64,000 bases of DNA from a bacterium (GTDB lineage Bacteria > Verrucomicrobiota > Verrucomicrobiia > Limisphaerales > J093). The stretch covers positions 1-64,000 of the forward strand of contig JAJXZJ010000014.1 in NCBI GenBank assembly GCA_021780105.1. The letters are read 5' to 3'. Position 1 is the first letter of the stretch. Every line of letters begins with the position of its first letter. Below the pieces are notes generated by a model. The model had not been told where the DNA came from, made no database searches, and was given only the letters and a program-made list of their open reading frames with translations. Of the stretch, positions 15,880-27,278 are shown one piece after another. The position numbers and the translations under genes are program-made.

Positions 15880-16524
15880 TCAAATCACGCGCGGCGGCGG
15901 CGCCTTCACAAAGTTGGTTTCACGCAGGTAAATCGGCTCCAGTTGCTCGCCGGCGACAACATCGTCACGGCGGGCCGCCAGTCGCGCCAACATGGCTGCG
16001 TCCGGTTCCAAGGCGCGCGCCTCCGAAAACCACCGGCTGGCCTCGGGACCGACCACCACCTCGCCGGCGGCGATTTGACCCGCAATTTCGGCGTGCGGCA
16101 CGATCCGCAACGGTTCGACTTCGGTGCGTTGGGTCACGGTAAGTTCATACACCGCCCGGTAAAACTCGTTCCGCTGCGCGTCCACGATGAGTGTCCGCCG
16201 GCCGGTCTCGCCGGACGCCTGGAGCTGCGCGGCCAAGCACTCGACGCTGCCGAGGCCGACCAACCGCACGCCGAGCGCGAGTTGCCAGCCTTGCGCCAGC
16301 GCAATCGCCGCCCGAATGCCCGTGTAACTGCCCGGTCCCAGCCCCACGGCGAGCAACCCAATTTCTTCCCGTTCCCAGCAGGCCTGCGCCAGCGCGGCCT
16401 CCACCAACGCCAATCCGTGGCTTTCCCGGCCGCCGGTTTCGGCGGCGACGCCGAGCACGGTCGTGTCGTCTGCCACCGCGACGCTCCGGCGTTCAGAGGA
16501 GAATTCAACCGCCAAAATCTTCAT
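15880..16524 (-). CDS. tsaB: tRNA threonylcarbamoyladenosine modification protein TsaB
   Basis: A 214-residue ASKHA-fold pseudo-protease that pairs with TsaD to make t6A in tRNA. The N-terminal MKILAVEFSSERRSVAV strand and GPGSYTGIR (63-71) are diagnostic. The C-terminal part has the usual variable length. ATG 16524 overlaps the upstream tsaE by 20 bases. This is the last gene of the CPBP-thiL-tsaE-tsaB operon. tsaD and tsaC are not in the window. Confidence 0.94.
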   Translation of the reverse strand: MKILAVEFSSERRSVAVADDTTVLGVAAETGGRESHGLALVEAALAQACWEREEIGLLAVGLGPGSYTGIRAAIALAQGWQLALGVRLVGLGSVECLAAQLQASGETGRRTLIVDAQRNEFYRAVYELTVTQRTEVEPLRIVPHAEIAGQIAAGEVVVGPEASRWFSEARALEPDAAMLARLAARRDDVVAGEQLEPIYLRETNFVKAPPPRVI

Positions 16525-16969
16525 AGGCAATCCGCCGCTCTGTCTCACTGACGATTTCGATCCACACTTCGCGCCAACGCCGGCGGGAGACCAAGTCTGG
16601 ACCTCGTCGTTCGTTCTTCGGCGTCTGAAATCCGCCGCGTTCAAACCACTCGACCACCGTCACGCCCTCGGTGCGGAACAGGTATTCCTCCAGCCCCGCA
16701 GCGCGAACCTGCTCCGGCGTTGCCAGCCGGTACAGGTCGAGGTGGAACAGCGGCAGCCGGCCGCCACGGTATTCGTTGACCAGCGCGAACGTGGGTGAAT
16801 GCACGCGTGCCGCGCAGCCCAGGCCCCGCGCCAGGCCGCGGACCAGTTGCGTCTTGCCGGCGCCCAGTTCGCCGTTCAACCCGATCACCCAGCCGGCCGC
16901 CGCGTCGCGTCCCCAGACCGCGCCCACCGCCACGGTGTCGTCAGGGCTGTGTGAAGTGAGCGTAACCAT
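16505..16969 (-). CDS. tsaE: tRNA threonylcarbamoyladenosine ATPase TsaE
   Basis: A 154-residue P-loop ATPase that supports the TsaBD complex in t6A synthesis. Walker A is GELGAGKT (33-40). VHSPTFALVNEY and LPLFHLDLYRL follow, both TsaE hallmarks, then VTVVEWFERG near 105 (Glu-Trp of the active site). It overlaps thiL by 29 bases and tsaB by 20, so the three are translationally linked. Confidence 0.95.
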   Translation of the reverse strand: MVTLTSHSPDDTVAVGAVWGRDAAAGWVIGLNGELGAGKTQLVRGLARGLGCAARVHSPTFALVNEYRGGRLPLFHLDLYRLATPEQVRAAGLEEYLFRTEGVTVVEWFERGGFQTPKNERRGPDLVSRRRWREVWIEIVSETERRIAYEDFGG

Positions 16970-17879
16970 GCAGGTCCAGCGGATTCGCGCCGGCGCGATC
17001 GCGCAACAGCAGCGTGTGGCCGGCGGTGACCTTGCCGATGCAGCTCAGCCGCAGCGCCGGAAATTGCGCCTTCCAGGCGTCGAGCAACGGCACGGCGTCG
17101 CGGCTGGCGACGGCGAACAGCAGTTCAAAATCTTCGCCGTCGGTCAGCGCCGCCGCGAGCGGCGGTTTCGCCGCGGTGTGCGAGCGGGCGTGTTCGCGGG
17201 CGGCGCGGCTGATGGGGATGGCATCGGCCAGCAATTCGGCGCCGACGCCGCTGGCGGCCAGCACGTGACGCAGATCGCCGGCCAGGCCGTCGCTCAAGTC
17301 AATCATCGCGTGCAGCGCGAAATGTCCGGCAAGCCAGCGAGCCTCGGCCAGCCGCGGTTCAAACTCCAGGTGCCGGCCCAGAATCGAGCCGCCGAGCTCG
17401 CCGGTGACGAACAGCGCGTCGCCCGGTCGCGCGCCGGCGCGGCGGACGACCTTCCCCTGCTCCACCGTGCCGAGCAGCGCCACGGAAATCAGCATCCGCT
17501 CCGGATTCGTGACCGTTTCGCCGCCGACGATGGCAACGCCATGCCGGCGGGCCAGCGCGTTCATGCCGGCATACACGGCCTCGATGCGCGCAGGATCGAA
17601 GTTTGGCGGCAACGCGAGTGTGACCACCGCGCTGTGCGGTTCGCCGGCCATCGCCGCCACGTCGCTCAGGCAGCGGGCCAGCGCCTTGTGACCAATTTTC
17701 TCCGGCGGCGCGGCGGGCAGGAAATGCACGCCCTCGACCACGGCGTCGGTCTTGAACAACACCCAGCGGCCGGACAGACCGAGGTCGAGCACGGCACAAT
17801 CGTCGCCGGGACCGACCACGACGCCGGCGTTCGTGGGCAAATCGCGGGTCAGGCGGGCAATCAGTTCAAACTCGTTCAT
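16941..17879 (-). CDS. thiL: Thiamine-monophosphate kinase
   Basis: Phosphorylates thiamine monophosphate to thiamine pyrophosphate. The 312 residues have the PurM-like fold: MNEFELIARL start, VVGPGDDCAVLD near 22-33 (metal-binding Asp pair), FKTDAVVEGVHF near 42, LSDVAAMAGEP near 71 (Asp), MIDLSDGLAGDL near 191 and LTDGEDFELLF near 245. All catalytic Asp clusters are intact. The 3' end overlaps tsaE. The stop of the CPBP protease gene lies six bases before its start. Confidence 0.95.
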   Translation of the reverse strand: MNEFELIARLTRDLPTNAGVVVGPGDDCAVLDLGLSGRWVLFKTDAVVEGVHFLPAAPPEKIGHKALARCLSDVAAMAGEPHSAVVTLALPPNFDPARIEAVYAGMNALARRHGVAIVGGETVTNPERMLISVALLGTVEQGKVVRRAGARPGDALFVTGELGGSILGRHLEFEPRLAEARWLAGHFALHAMIDLSDGLAGDLRHVLAASGVGAELLADAIPISRAAREHARSHTAAKPPLAAALTDGEDFELLFAVASRDAVPLLDAWKAQFPALRLSCIGKVTAGHTLLLRDRAGANPLDLHGYAHFTQP

Positions 17880-17885
17880 GGCGGG

Positions 17886-18605
17886 TCAACTGTTGCCCGG
17901 CGCCACCACCAGCCAGAGGTAGTTGAAGGCGTTGAACAGCGCGTGCGTGGCGATGGGCGCAAGGAGGTTGTCCGTGGCTTCGTAAAGCAGCGCGAGCACG
18001 ACGCCGAAAAATGCCAGCGGCAGGAAGGCCATCAGGTTCGCGTGCGACACGGCGAAGAACAGCGCCGTGCCCCACAGCGCCAGCCGGGGAAAGCCGGCCT
18101 GCTTGACCGAAGGATAAATGATGCCGCGGAAGAAAAGTTCCTCGATCACCGGCGCGCACACCACGGACACCAGGCCGAGCACGGCCTTTTGCCAGATGGC
18201 CGGCGCCAGCAGGACCGCTTCCACCGGGGTCTGCACCTCCAGCGAAATCGAACACCATTCCAGAATTTTTTGCGACACCCACAGCAGCGTCAGGTTCGCC
18301 GGTGTCACCAGGATTGCCACGCCGGCGGCGAGCAGCAGCGCCCGACCCCAGCGCCGCCGCAGGCCGAAGCCGTCATCCCAGCCGAGCTGGTTTTTGCGGA
18401 GGAACCAGGCCAGCAACCCCACCGCCCAGAGATACACCGGCACGGAACCCGCCAGGTTCAGATAAAACATCTGCTCGCCCCTCGACAATCCGGCGGTGAG
18501 ATGCTGCACGCCCAACGCGCCGAACGACACGCCCGCCAGTCCCGTGAACAGCCACATCAGCAGCAGCAACACGGATTCCAGCGTCCAGGCACGGTGCGAA
18601 AGCAT
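17886..18605 (-). CDS. CPBP family intramembrane glutamic/metallo-endopeptidase (CAAX-protease-like)
   Basis: A 239-residue membrane protein with about seven helices and the ABI/CPBP signature: EELFFRG (155-161), FAVSHAN (H188) and THALFNAFNY (H221). All catalytic Glu/His residues are in place, so it is likely active. Family members range from CAAX prenyl proteases to bacteriocin self-immunity proteins; the substrate here is unknown. It heads the operon that continues into thiL, tsaE and tsaB. Confidence 0.9.
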   Translation of the reverse strand: MLSHRAWTLESVLLLLMWLFTGLAGVSFGALGVQHLTAGLSRGEQMFYLNLAGSVPVYLWAVGLLAWFLRKNQLGWDDGFGLRRRWGRALLLAAGVAILVTPANLTLLWVSQKILEWCSISLEVQTPVEAVLLAPAIWQKAVLGLVSVVCAPVIEELFFRGIIYPSVKQAGFPRLALWGTALFFAVSHANLMAFLPLAFFGVVLALLYEATDNLLAPIATHALFNAFNYLWLVVAPGNS

Positions 18606-18656
18606 CGGGGTGAAAATATCGGCCGCGGAATGGGTTGACGAACCAAAAAACGCCGC

Positions 18657-19802
<1,146 letters not shown>

Positions 19803-19855
19803 TTAAACCACGAAGCGCGGCGGTTGAACATGCTTTTGTTACGCCGGCCGGCAAA

Positions 19856-19888
19856 CAAAAATGCCGTCCGGCTCTCGTCGGACGGCAT
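19856..19888 (-). terminator. Rho-independent terminator of the first tandem pseudopilin gene
   Basis: ATGCCGTCCG and CGGACGGCAT form a 10-bp stem with an 8-base loop, 20 bases after the stop of the pseudopilin at 19909. On the minus strand it is followed by TTTTTGTTTG. A hairpin with the same GCCGTCCG arm lies after the second paralogue. Confidence 0.85.
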
Positions 19889-19908
19889 CGTAAAACAAGG
19901 GCGCGGGA

Positions 19909-20775
19909 TTAACGGAGCGCCGAGACGTGCTGGGAAGTCCAAATCCAGTCCGAACTGCCGGGCACGGGCTTTTGGGCCACGTTTCCATTGATCACTTTCG
20001 TGCTGGGAACAATCCACTTGTGAACTTCGGAATGCGCGTCCGCGAAGGCGAACCCGCAGGCCATGTTGTGCGCGGTGCTCGGCCAGTCAATCCACACCGC
20101 CGTCTGGGCGGACACGGCAAAGCCGGCGTCGTTGATGCTGTTTTTGTCCTCGTCCAGGATCATGAACGTCGAGGACGGACCGGGATTGTTGAAATCGCTT
20201 AATTTCCCATAGCTCTGCCACTTATTGTAGGCCTCATTGTGGCTGCCCGTCAGCCAGGGTCCATACACGGCTGTCCTCGGCCCGCTGACACCCAAGGTGC
20301 CGCACGCCTGGCTCATCGAAACGGACCGGGCGCAGGGGATCTTCTTGCCCTTATACATGACGTTGGTCCCCTGGTAGAGACCGATACGCATGTCCGCCGG
20401 GCAATGCCAGAGGGGAATTGAATTCGCGGTATAGGGCGACAGCAGGCAGCGCGTCGGGTCTTGGAGGATGTCCGTGTTAAACTCCTGCGCTCCACCGGGA
20501 CCGGCCTGACCACCGCACCAGTTGCCGTAGGGGGTGACGTTGCCATCGTCGGGGTTGGGCGGCAGGAAATCGTTGTAGTCGCCCGCATACATGTGCATGG
20601 ACTTGATGAGCTGGTTGCCGTTGTTCATGCACAGGATGCCTTGTGCCTTGGCTTTCGCCTTGGACAAGGCCGGCAGCAACATACCCGCCAGAATGGCGAT
20701 GATTGCGATCACCACCAGCAATTCGATCAGGGTGAAACCCGTTCGACGCTGGCGACACATTTGATTGATTTTCAT
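19909..20775 (-). CDS. Pseudopilin-type protein, first tandem paralogue
   Basis: A 288-residue protein with a classical prepilin leader (basic start, [27 protein letters not shown]). The DUF1559-like or H-X9-DG-type body is typical of Verrucomicrobia/Planctomycetes pseudopilins: [35 protein letters not shown], then [16 protein letters not shown] and [11 protein letters not shown] near the C-terminus. It would be cleaved and methylated by a prepilin peptidase and placed in the inner membrane or a pseudopilus. It is a close paralogue of the next gene upstream, and both carry similar hairpins and an upstream motif. The function of these abundant proteins is unknown. Confidence 0.9.
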   Translation of the reverse strand: MKINQMCRQRRTGFTLIELLVVIAIIAILAGMLLPALSKAKAKAQGILCMNNGNQLIKSMHMYAGDYNDFLPPNPDDGNVTPYGNWCGGQAGPGGAQEFNTDILQDPTRCLLSPYTANSIPLWHCPADMRIGLYQGTNVMYKGKKIPCARSVSMSQACGTLGVSGPRTAVYGPWLTGSHNEAYNKWQSYGKLSDFNNPGPSSTFMILDEDKNSINDAGFAVSAQTAVWIDWPSTAHNMACGFAFADAHSEVHKWIVPSTKVINGNVAQKPVPGSSDWIWTSQHVSALR

Positions 20776-20874
20776 AGTCTTTTACAATTTCTCTCGGCCC
20801 ACAACCCGGTTACGCTTATTGCCCGTAACTGTAGAACGCCTACGACCTTAACAAGCCGGCACGGGCAAGGCAAG

Positions 20875-20893
20875 TGTGCGTTTGCTGGCACAG
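20875..20893 (-). promoter_or_regulatory. Possible upstream element of pseudopilin 1
   Basis: TGTGC-N8-GCACA lies 100 bases upstream of the start. The same half-sites with the same 8-base spacing occur 93 bases upstream of the second pseudopilin, although the sequence between element and start has diverged. The inner 14 bases are also similar to a site upstream of purN. Function is unproven. Confidence 0.4.
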
Positions 20894-21270
20894 CAAATCC
20901 CCGTTCCTGAATCGTTTTACCCGCCGGCCACAAGCAGAAACTGCCAGATCCAACGGGAGAAAGGAAGGACGGAAATGGGGGAAAACGAAGTTGCGCGCCA
21001 CACTCGCAACTCTCTCACGGGGAGAGAATTTCCCAAGAATTCAGGCATTGAACCCCCAAGCCGGAACGCCGGCCTGCACCGGCATTTCAAGCCGGCTCAA
21101 AGTCGTCGCTCCACGGTTTCGGCAAGGCGAGCCGGGGCACCCGTCGCAGCGCGGGGGGCACGCGGCCTGCTTCAAGCCACGCGTTTTCGGCTCCGCGGGA
21201 GCGTGGCCCCACCCTGGCCCGCCGCGCCTCGTTCCGGAGAGGGCTGGGTTTCAACCGGCCACGCGAACCG

Positions 21271-21296
21271 TGCCGTCCGGCGTTGGCCGGACGGCA
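21271..21296 (-). terminator. Hairpin after pseudopilin 2
   Basis: TGCCGTCCGGC-GTTG-GCCGGACGGCA is an 11-bp perfect stem 30 bases after the pseudopilin stop at 21326. It shares the GCCGTCCG arm with the terminator of pseudopilin 1 but lacks a T-run on the minus strand, so it may be weaker. Confidence 0.5.
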
Positions 21297-21325
21297 ATTT
21301 CGATCGTCAAAGCAGATCAGGGTGT

Positions 21326-22207
<882 letters not shown>

Positions 22208-22299
22208 ACCCCATATCCTTCCTTTGGCCTGATGGGGATGCCTGCCGCTCCCTGCACTCAGGCTGACGCAACCATCCGACGGCTGGGGGAAAACACAAC

Positions 22300-22317
22300 T
22301 GTGCGTTCGCCGGCACA
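22300..22317 (-). promoter_or_regulatory. Possible upstream element of pseudopilin 2
   Basis: TGTGC-N8-GCACA, 93 bases before the start at 22207. It has the same half-sites and spacing as the element at 20875 upstream of the paralogue. On the minus strand its core reads GTGCCGGCGAACGC. It could be a promoter part or protein-binding site. Confidence 0.4.
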
Positions 22318-22352
22318 GCGGCGCCAAAAAGAAACCGAACTTCTGCGGTGAA

Positions 22353-24077
22353 TTAAGGTTGACGATTGGCCGTGATCCAGGCGAGCACCCGTGACACGGC
22401 GTCCTCCGCCGGCACCGGCATCAACGCGCCGCCGCGCGGTTTCAACTCGACTTCGCCCTTCGCCAGCGACTTCTCGCCGATGGCGACGCGCAGCGGGAAA
22501 CCGATCAGGTCCGCGTCCTTGAACTTGACGCCGGGCCGTTCGTCACGGTCGTCGAGGATGACCTCCACGCCCTGTGCGCCCAGCTCCGCGTAAATCTTCT
22601 CCGCCAGTTGCATCGTGGCGCTGCCCGGCGCAACGCCCAGCGGCGTGATGCAGACCGCGAACGGCGCCACGGCCACCGGCCAGACGATGCCGTCCTTGTC
22701 GTTGCTCTGCTCGATGACTGCCTGCACGGTGCGGGTGACGCCAATGCCGTAGCAGCCCATCACGCAGGGCTGTTGCCTGCCGGATTCGTCGAGGTAAAGC
22801 GCGTGGAGCTTCTCGCTGTATTTCGTGCCGAGTTTGAAGACGTGGCCGACCTCGATGGCGCGGCGGATTTTGAGCGGCTGGCCGCACTTCGCGCAAGGTT
22901 CGCCAGCCGTGACGGTGCGCAAATCGAACCACGCCGTGACTTTGACGTCGCGCTCGAGGGAGACATTTTTCAAATGGAAACCGTCCTCGTTTGCGCCGGT
23001 GGTCATGTCATTGGCGCCTTGCAAACGCTCGTCGGCGTAAACGTTCACGCCGGCGGGAACATTCACCACCGCCCCGAGCGAACCAGGTTTCGCGCCGAGC
23101 AAAGGAACGATTTCCTCCGGCGTCGCCGGCCGCGCGGCGATCGCGCCGGTCTTCGCCATGAACTTGGTTTCGTTCAACTGGTCGTCGCCCCGGATGAGGA
23201 TGATGACCGGCTTGGAATCGGCAATGTAAACCAGCGTCTTGATCTGCCGGTTGGCCGGCACGCCGTAAGGCGACCTGCTCAACGCGTCAATCGTCACGAC
23301 GCCCGGCGTTGCAAATTTCTCCACCGCTCCGCCGATCCCGCGGGCCGCCGTTTTGGGCAGGCCGCTGGTGGCTTTCTCGAGGTTGGCGGCGTAGCCGCAG
23401 GCTTCACAGAACGCCACCTCGTTCTCGCCGGTTTCCGCCGGCACCATGAACTCGTGCGAGAAGTTGCCGCCAATGACGCCGGTGTCCGCCTCGACCGGAA
23501 ACGCCTTCAGCCCGCACCGCGCGAAGATGCGCGTATAGGCGTCATACATTTTCCGGTAGCTGGCCATCGCGGCCTCGTCGCTCACGTCGAAGCTGTAGGC
23601 GTCCTTCATGATGAATTCCTTGGCGCGCATGAGGCCGAAGCGCGGGCGGATTTCGTCGCGGAACTTCACGCTGACCTGGTAAAAATTCTTCGGCAACTGG
23701 CGGTAGGAATTGATTTCGCCGGCGGCGAGGCTGGTGATGACTTCCTCCGCGGTGGGGCTGAGCACCCACTCACGTCCGGCGCTGTCCTTGACCTTGAACA
23801 GCACGTCGCGCGCGGTTTCGTAGCGGCCACTCTGCTGCCAGATGTCCGGCGGCTGGAGCGCGGGCATGAGCACCTCGACGGCGCCGGCGCCGTTCATTTC
23901 CTCGCGGATGATCTGCTCGACCTTCCGCAGCACGCGCACGCCCAGCGGCAGGAACGTGTAGAGGCCGCCGGTAAGCTTGCGGACGAGGCCGGCGCGAAGC
24001 AGGAGTTTGTGCGAAACGATCTCCGCGTCGGCGGGCGTTTCCTTGAGGGTGGGGATGAAGGTTTGGGACCAGCGCAT
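22353..24077 (-). CDS. proS: Prolyl-tRNA synthetase, bacterial type with editing domain
   Basis: Charges tRNA-Pro. The 574 residues match the long bacterial ProS: class II motif 1 region [26 protein letters not shown], motif 2 [32 protein letters not shown], an INS/YbaK editing insertion of about 170 residues in the middle ([27 protein letters not shown]), motif 3 [14 protein letters not shown], and a C-terminal anticodon-binding domain from about 475. The editing domain carries the family Lys in NETKF. Nothing looks missing. Confidence 0.96.
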   Translation of the reverse strand: MRWSQTFIPTLKETPADAEIVSHKLLLRAGLVRKLTGGLYTFLPLGVRVLRKVEQIIREEMNGAGAVEVLMPALQPPDIWQQSGRYETARDVLFKVKDSAGREWVLSPTAEEVITSLAAGEINSYRQLPKNFYQVSVKFRDEIRPRFGLMRAKEFIMKDAYSFDVSDEAAMASYRKMYDAYTRIFARCGLKAFPVEADTGVIGGNFSHEFMVPAETGENEVAFCEACGYAANLEKATSGLPKTAARGIGGAVEKFATPGVVTIDALSRSPYGVPANRQIKTLVYIADSKPVIILIRGDDQLNETKFMAKTGAIAARPATPEEIVPLLGAKPGSLGAVVNVPAGVNVYADERLQGANDMTTGANEDGFHLKNVSLERDVKVTAWFDLRTVTAGEPCAKCGQPLKIRRAIEVGHVFKLGTKYSEKLHALYLDESGRQQPCVMGCYGIGVTRTVQAVIEQSNDKDGIVWPVAVAPFAVCITPLGVAPGSATMQLAEKIYAELGAQGVEVILDDRDERPGVKFKDADLIGFPLRVAIGEKSLAKGEVELKPRGGALMPVPAEDAVSRVLAWITANRQP

Positions 24078-24134
24078 GATGAGGAAGGGCGAATTTCGAA
24101 TGTCGAATTTCTCGTTGCGGGTGTTGAGGGAGGA

Positions 24135-24495
24135 TCAGTCGGGACGGTTACGCGCGGTTTTGTTTGAAGCCACCATGATGGCCACGATTTCGTTGGCTTC
24201 TGTCAGCAAAGGCACGAGGGAGGGATTCGGCGGCGCCTGGATATCGTGAAGTTCTTCCGTCAGCATTTCCAGCCACGGCGCGGATTCGCCGGCCTCCTCT
24301 TCGACGACCGAAAGCTTGCTGAGGAAATCCGCCTTCGACTTCCCGCGACAGGCCGAACGGTAGTTGGCGGCAACCGAGGACGCGGCCCGCAGAAGCTGCC
24401 GCTTCATCACCAGAACCTCGTCCGTGCGAGGCAGGTTGCGACCGGCCTTGAAAACGGCGCGCAAACGCTTTAGTCCGGTCTTTAAGATCCTTCAT
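24135..24495 (-). pseudogene. Frameshifted four-helix-bundle protein gene
   Basis: The main frame (24135-24464) reads GRNLPRTDEVLVMKRQLLRAASSVAANYRSACRGKSKADFLSKLSVVEEEA, a clear four-helix-bundle (S23-like) protein. Its proper N-terminus MKDLKDRTKAFA lies just upstream from ATG 24495, but in another frame. The two join only with a frameshift near 24458. Without it, the product would start at TTG 24464 and lack the first half of helix 1. Either the gene is inactivated, or the sequence has an indel error. A second, intact family member is at 14231-14611, but it belongs to a different subgroup (EVWQEA versus KDRTKAF). Confidence 0.7.
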
Positions 24496-24570
24496 GGAAT
24501 AACAGGACCGCGTGGAAGCGACCAGACGCGCGAACCCGAACTTCGCAATTCGGAACTCGAAATTCGCAGT

Positions 24571-25326
24571 TCACTTCACGGTGTTCACCAGCGGCGCCAG
24601 GCCTTGAATGCGCACTTCGAGGCGGTCGCTGGACTCGATCGGCCCCACGCCGCTGGGCGTGCCGGTGAGGATGACATCGCCCGGCAACAGCGTCATGTTC
24701 GTCGAAATGAAGCTCACCAGATCGAAGCAGTTGAAGATGAGCTGGCTCGTGTTGGAATTCTGCCGAAGCTGGCCGTTTTGGAAGAGCTGGATGGTCAGGT
24801 CGTGCGGGTCAATCTTCGTCTCCACATAAGGCCCCAGCGGCGTGAAGGTGTCGAATGATTTGCACCGCGCCCACTGGCTTTCGGCGGCCTGAATGGTGCG
24901 GTCGCTGATGTCCTGTGCCGCGGTGTAGCCGAAGATGTAGCGCGAGGCCGCGGCCGGCGTCACGTTGCGGACCCGCCGGCCGATGATGATGGCCAGTTCG
25001 GCCTCGAAGTCGTTGCGGTGCGCGGGAAAGGGAATTTCGATTTTGGCGCCGTCCGGGATGAGCGAAGTGGGCGCCTTCAGCCAGAAGAGCGGCTCCTTGG
25101 GCACGGTTTTGCCCGTTTCGCGGGCATGATCCGCATAGTTGAGCCCCACGGCGATGATCTTCGACGGCGCCACCGGCACCAGCGTTTTGACGCCTTTCGG
25201 TGAGATTGGCTTTTTTTGATAAGAAGGCGAACCGAACACGTCCCCTTGCAGACGGAAAAGTTCACCGTCCACAACTTTCGCGTAGAACATTTCGTCGCCC
25301 TTCTGGAATCGCCCAATTGCAGCCAT
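24571..25326 (-). CDS. Fumarylacetoacetate hydrolase (FAH) family protein
   Basis: A 251-residue FAH-fold enzyme of the short YcgM/HpcE-like type, which handle 2-keto-diacid or acylpyruvate substrates. The metal site is complete: FEAELAIIIG (E108, E110) and YTAAQDISDR (D139). Substrate-lid and late motifs are AVGLNYADHARETG near 60 and LLPGDVILTGTPSGVGP near 215. ATG 25326 gives a compact N-terminus. It is upstream of the frameshifted helical-bundle gene and downstream of the symporter on the same strand. The exact reaction cannot be set from sequence. Confidence 0.87.
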   Translation of the reverse strand: MAAIGRFQKGDEMFYAKVVDGELFRLQGDVFGSPSYQKKPISPKGVKTLVPVAPSKIIAVGLNYADHARETGKTVPKEPLFWLKAPTSLIPDGAKIEIPFPAHRNDFEAELAIIIGRRVRNVTPAAASRYIFGYTAAQDISDRTIQAAESQWARCKSFDTFTPLGPYVETKIDPHDLTIQLFQNGQLRQNSNTSQLIFNCFDLVSFISTNMTLLPGDVILTGTPSGVGPIESSDRLEVRIQGLAPLVNTVK

Positions 25327-25554
25327 AGCAGTGTTGCTTCTCTTAGCAAAGCCCGGCCCCGCATCGCAAGCCGAAACTCGCGCCGCGCAGGGAAAATCCG
25401 CCTCCCGCCCAACCCCATCCACGATGCCCGCGAGCGCGCGAAGCGATCCGGCCGAGGGGCGAGTGGTAAGCGCGTCAACGAGTTGGAGATGGGCAAGCCT
25501 TCATCTGCGGGAGCGGCCGGTTGCGCGACGGGCCACGCCTCCGGCGACCGCGCG

Positions 25555-27093
25555 TCATTCTCCAAATGCCTTTGCGACGAGTTCGTGGGCCGGCGGCTTC
25601 GTCATCAGGCTTACCACCGGCACAACGAGCAGCGGCAGGGACATTGTGACCGCGCCCGCCAGCGGCACGCCATCCGGTCCCCAGGCGGGAAACAGCACGA
25701 AGGCGCTGGCCAGCCCCACCGCCACGCCCGCCAGCACGCCCGGCAGCGTCGTGCGCCGCCAGAACAAGCCGTAGAGATACGGCGCCAGAAACACGCCCGC
25801 CAGCGTGCCCCAGGACATGATCATCAGGTTCACGATCACCGCCGGCTTCTTGAGCGCAATGAGGAGCGACGCGCCGACGAACACCGCGCACAGCACGCGC
25901 AGGAGCGCCATCGTTTGCCTCGGGTTCACGTGCCGGTTGACGAACGCGCCGTAAACGTCAATGGCGATGGCCGAACTGGACACGAGCACGAGCGACGAGA
26001 GGCTGGACATCGAGGCGGAAAACACCATCAGCACGATGACCATCACCAGCGCGCCGGGCAGCCCCGACGTGGTGATGAAGTGCGGCATGATTTTGTCCCA
26101 GATCGGGCCTTGGGCGCCGATCAGATCCGCCGGCAGTTTCGGGCCGTAGTAAAGGTGCGTCAGCGCGCCGCTGTAATACGCCCCGAACGCCATGAACAAC
26201 GCGAACACGCCGGCGATGGTCATTGCGCGGGTCACGTCCTTCTTGTCGCGGATGCTGTAAAATTTCTGCACCATCTGCGGCAGCGACCACGGACCGAAGC
26301 TGGTGATGAGCACCAGCGCCAGCAACGTCAGCCAGCCCGGCGCCGTCACCGCCAGCCAGCCGCCGGCGCCGAGGTGTTTCGCCGCGACGAGGCCCGGCGC
26401 CGCCGCCGGATCGGCGAGCAGGCGGTGCGTGGCCTGCGCAAAGCCGCCGATGCCCGGCCGGTTCGCCAGCAGATAAACCATCACCATGACGCCCGCGAAC
26501 TCGATGATTCCGCGGATGAAATCGCTGATCGCCACGGCGAAGTAACCGCCCATGACCAGATACACCGCCGTCAACGCCGTGAGCAGGTAGAGCGCGCTGT
26601 TGTAGGAAATGCTCAGCGTCATCTCAAAAAGGTAGCTCAACCCCATGAGCACGGACGCGGAATACGGCACCAGGAACACGAACACCACCAGCGCGGCGAC
26701 AACCTGCAGCGCGGTGCAGCCGTACCGGGCGCGGAGGAATTCCGGCATCGTGATGGCGTTGAGGCGGGCGGTCATTTCGCGGGTCCGGCCGGCCAGGATT
26801 TTCCAGGCCAGCAGCGTCCCGACCACGGTATTCCCAACGACGATCCACATCGTGTAGATGCCGAAGCCCCAGCCCAGCTTTCCCGCGTAGCCAATGAACA
26901 ACACCGCGGAGAAATATGTCGTACCATAGGCGAAGGCGCTCATCCACGGTCCCAGGGTGCGCCCGCCAAGGAAGAAGTCGCCGACGGACTTCGTGCGTTT
27001 CATGCACCACCAGCCGACGGTGAGCATCACCAGCACGTAGAGGACGACGACGAGCGGATAGGCAAAAGAATGCATGTTCGTTTCCGACGGCAT
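25555..27093 (-). CDS. Sodium:solute symporter (SSS family)
   Basis: A 512-residue membrane protein with about 13 helices. Typical SSS elements are SVGDFFLGGRTLGPWMSAFAYGTTYFSAVLFIGYAGKLGWGFG in helices 1-2, then TMPEFLRARYG, YLVMGGYFAVAISDFIRGIIEFAG near 180-205 and the SSSAIAIDVYG segment near 365. The initiator may be the first ATG at 27093 or a second at 27075 (MHSFAYP); the second gives a more usual start. The substrate is unknown. It is divergent from iorA, with about 185 bases between the starts. Confidence 0.9.
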   Translation of the reverse strand: MPSETNMHSFAYPLVVVLYVLVMLTVGWWCMKRTKSVGDFFLGGRTLGPWMSAFAYGTTYFSAVLFIGYAGKLGWGFGIYTMWIVVGNTVVGTLLAWKILAGRTREMTARLNAITMPEFLRARYGCTALQVVAALVVFVFLVPYSASVLMGLSYLFEMTLSISYNSALYLLTALTAVYLVMGGYFAVAISDFIRGIIEFAGVMVMVYLLANRPGIGGFAQATHRLLADPAAAPGLVAAKHLGAGGWLAVTAPGWLTLLALVLITSFGPWSLPQMVQKFYSIRDKKDVTRAMTIAGVFALFMAFGAYYSGALTHLYYGPKLPADLIGAQGPIWDKIMPHFITTSGLPGALVMVIVLMVFSASMSSLSSLVLVSSSAIAIDVYGAFVNRHVNPRQTMALLRVLCAVFVGASLLIALKKPAVIVNLMIMSWGTLAGVFLAPYLYGLFWRRTTLPGVLAGVAVGLASAFVLFPAWGPDGVPLAGAVTMSLPLLVVPVVSLMTKPPAHELVAKAFGE

Positions 27094-27278
27094 GAAGCAA
27101 TCTTACGCGGCGGCGATCAAGCCAAAACGCACCACGGCGCCGGCGTTTTTTGAGGTTGCACCATGAATGTTGGGCAAATGGCAAAAAACAGTGTGATGCC
27201 GCAGCGTGGCCGTGGCAGGCTTTCGCCGCCACGTTTGGCGGGCGGCGGAACGTGAAGGCCGCGCCCGGCTTTGAATCC

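Larger units (their letters stand above)
20776..21325. other. 550-base intergenic region between the tandem pseudopilins
   Basis: No gene was recognised. It contains the putative upstream element of the first pseudopilin (20878-20891) and the hairpin that follows the second pseudopilin (21271-21296). There are also GC-rich stretches with short inverted repeats (for example CTCTC-ACGG-GGAGAG near 21013) that look like dispersed non-coding repeat debris. The open frame across the plus strand is antisense to the pseudopilin and is not credible as a gene. Confidence 0.5.

Noticed and set aside
24135..24464. TTG 24464 as start of an intact four-helix-bundle protein
   Set aside because: The typical family N-terminus is visible just upstream in another frame, so a frameshift explains the data better.
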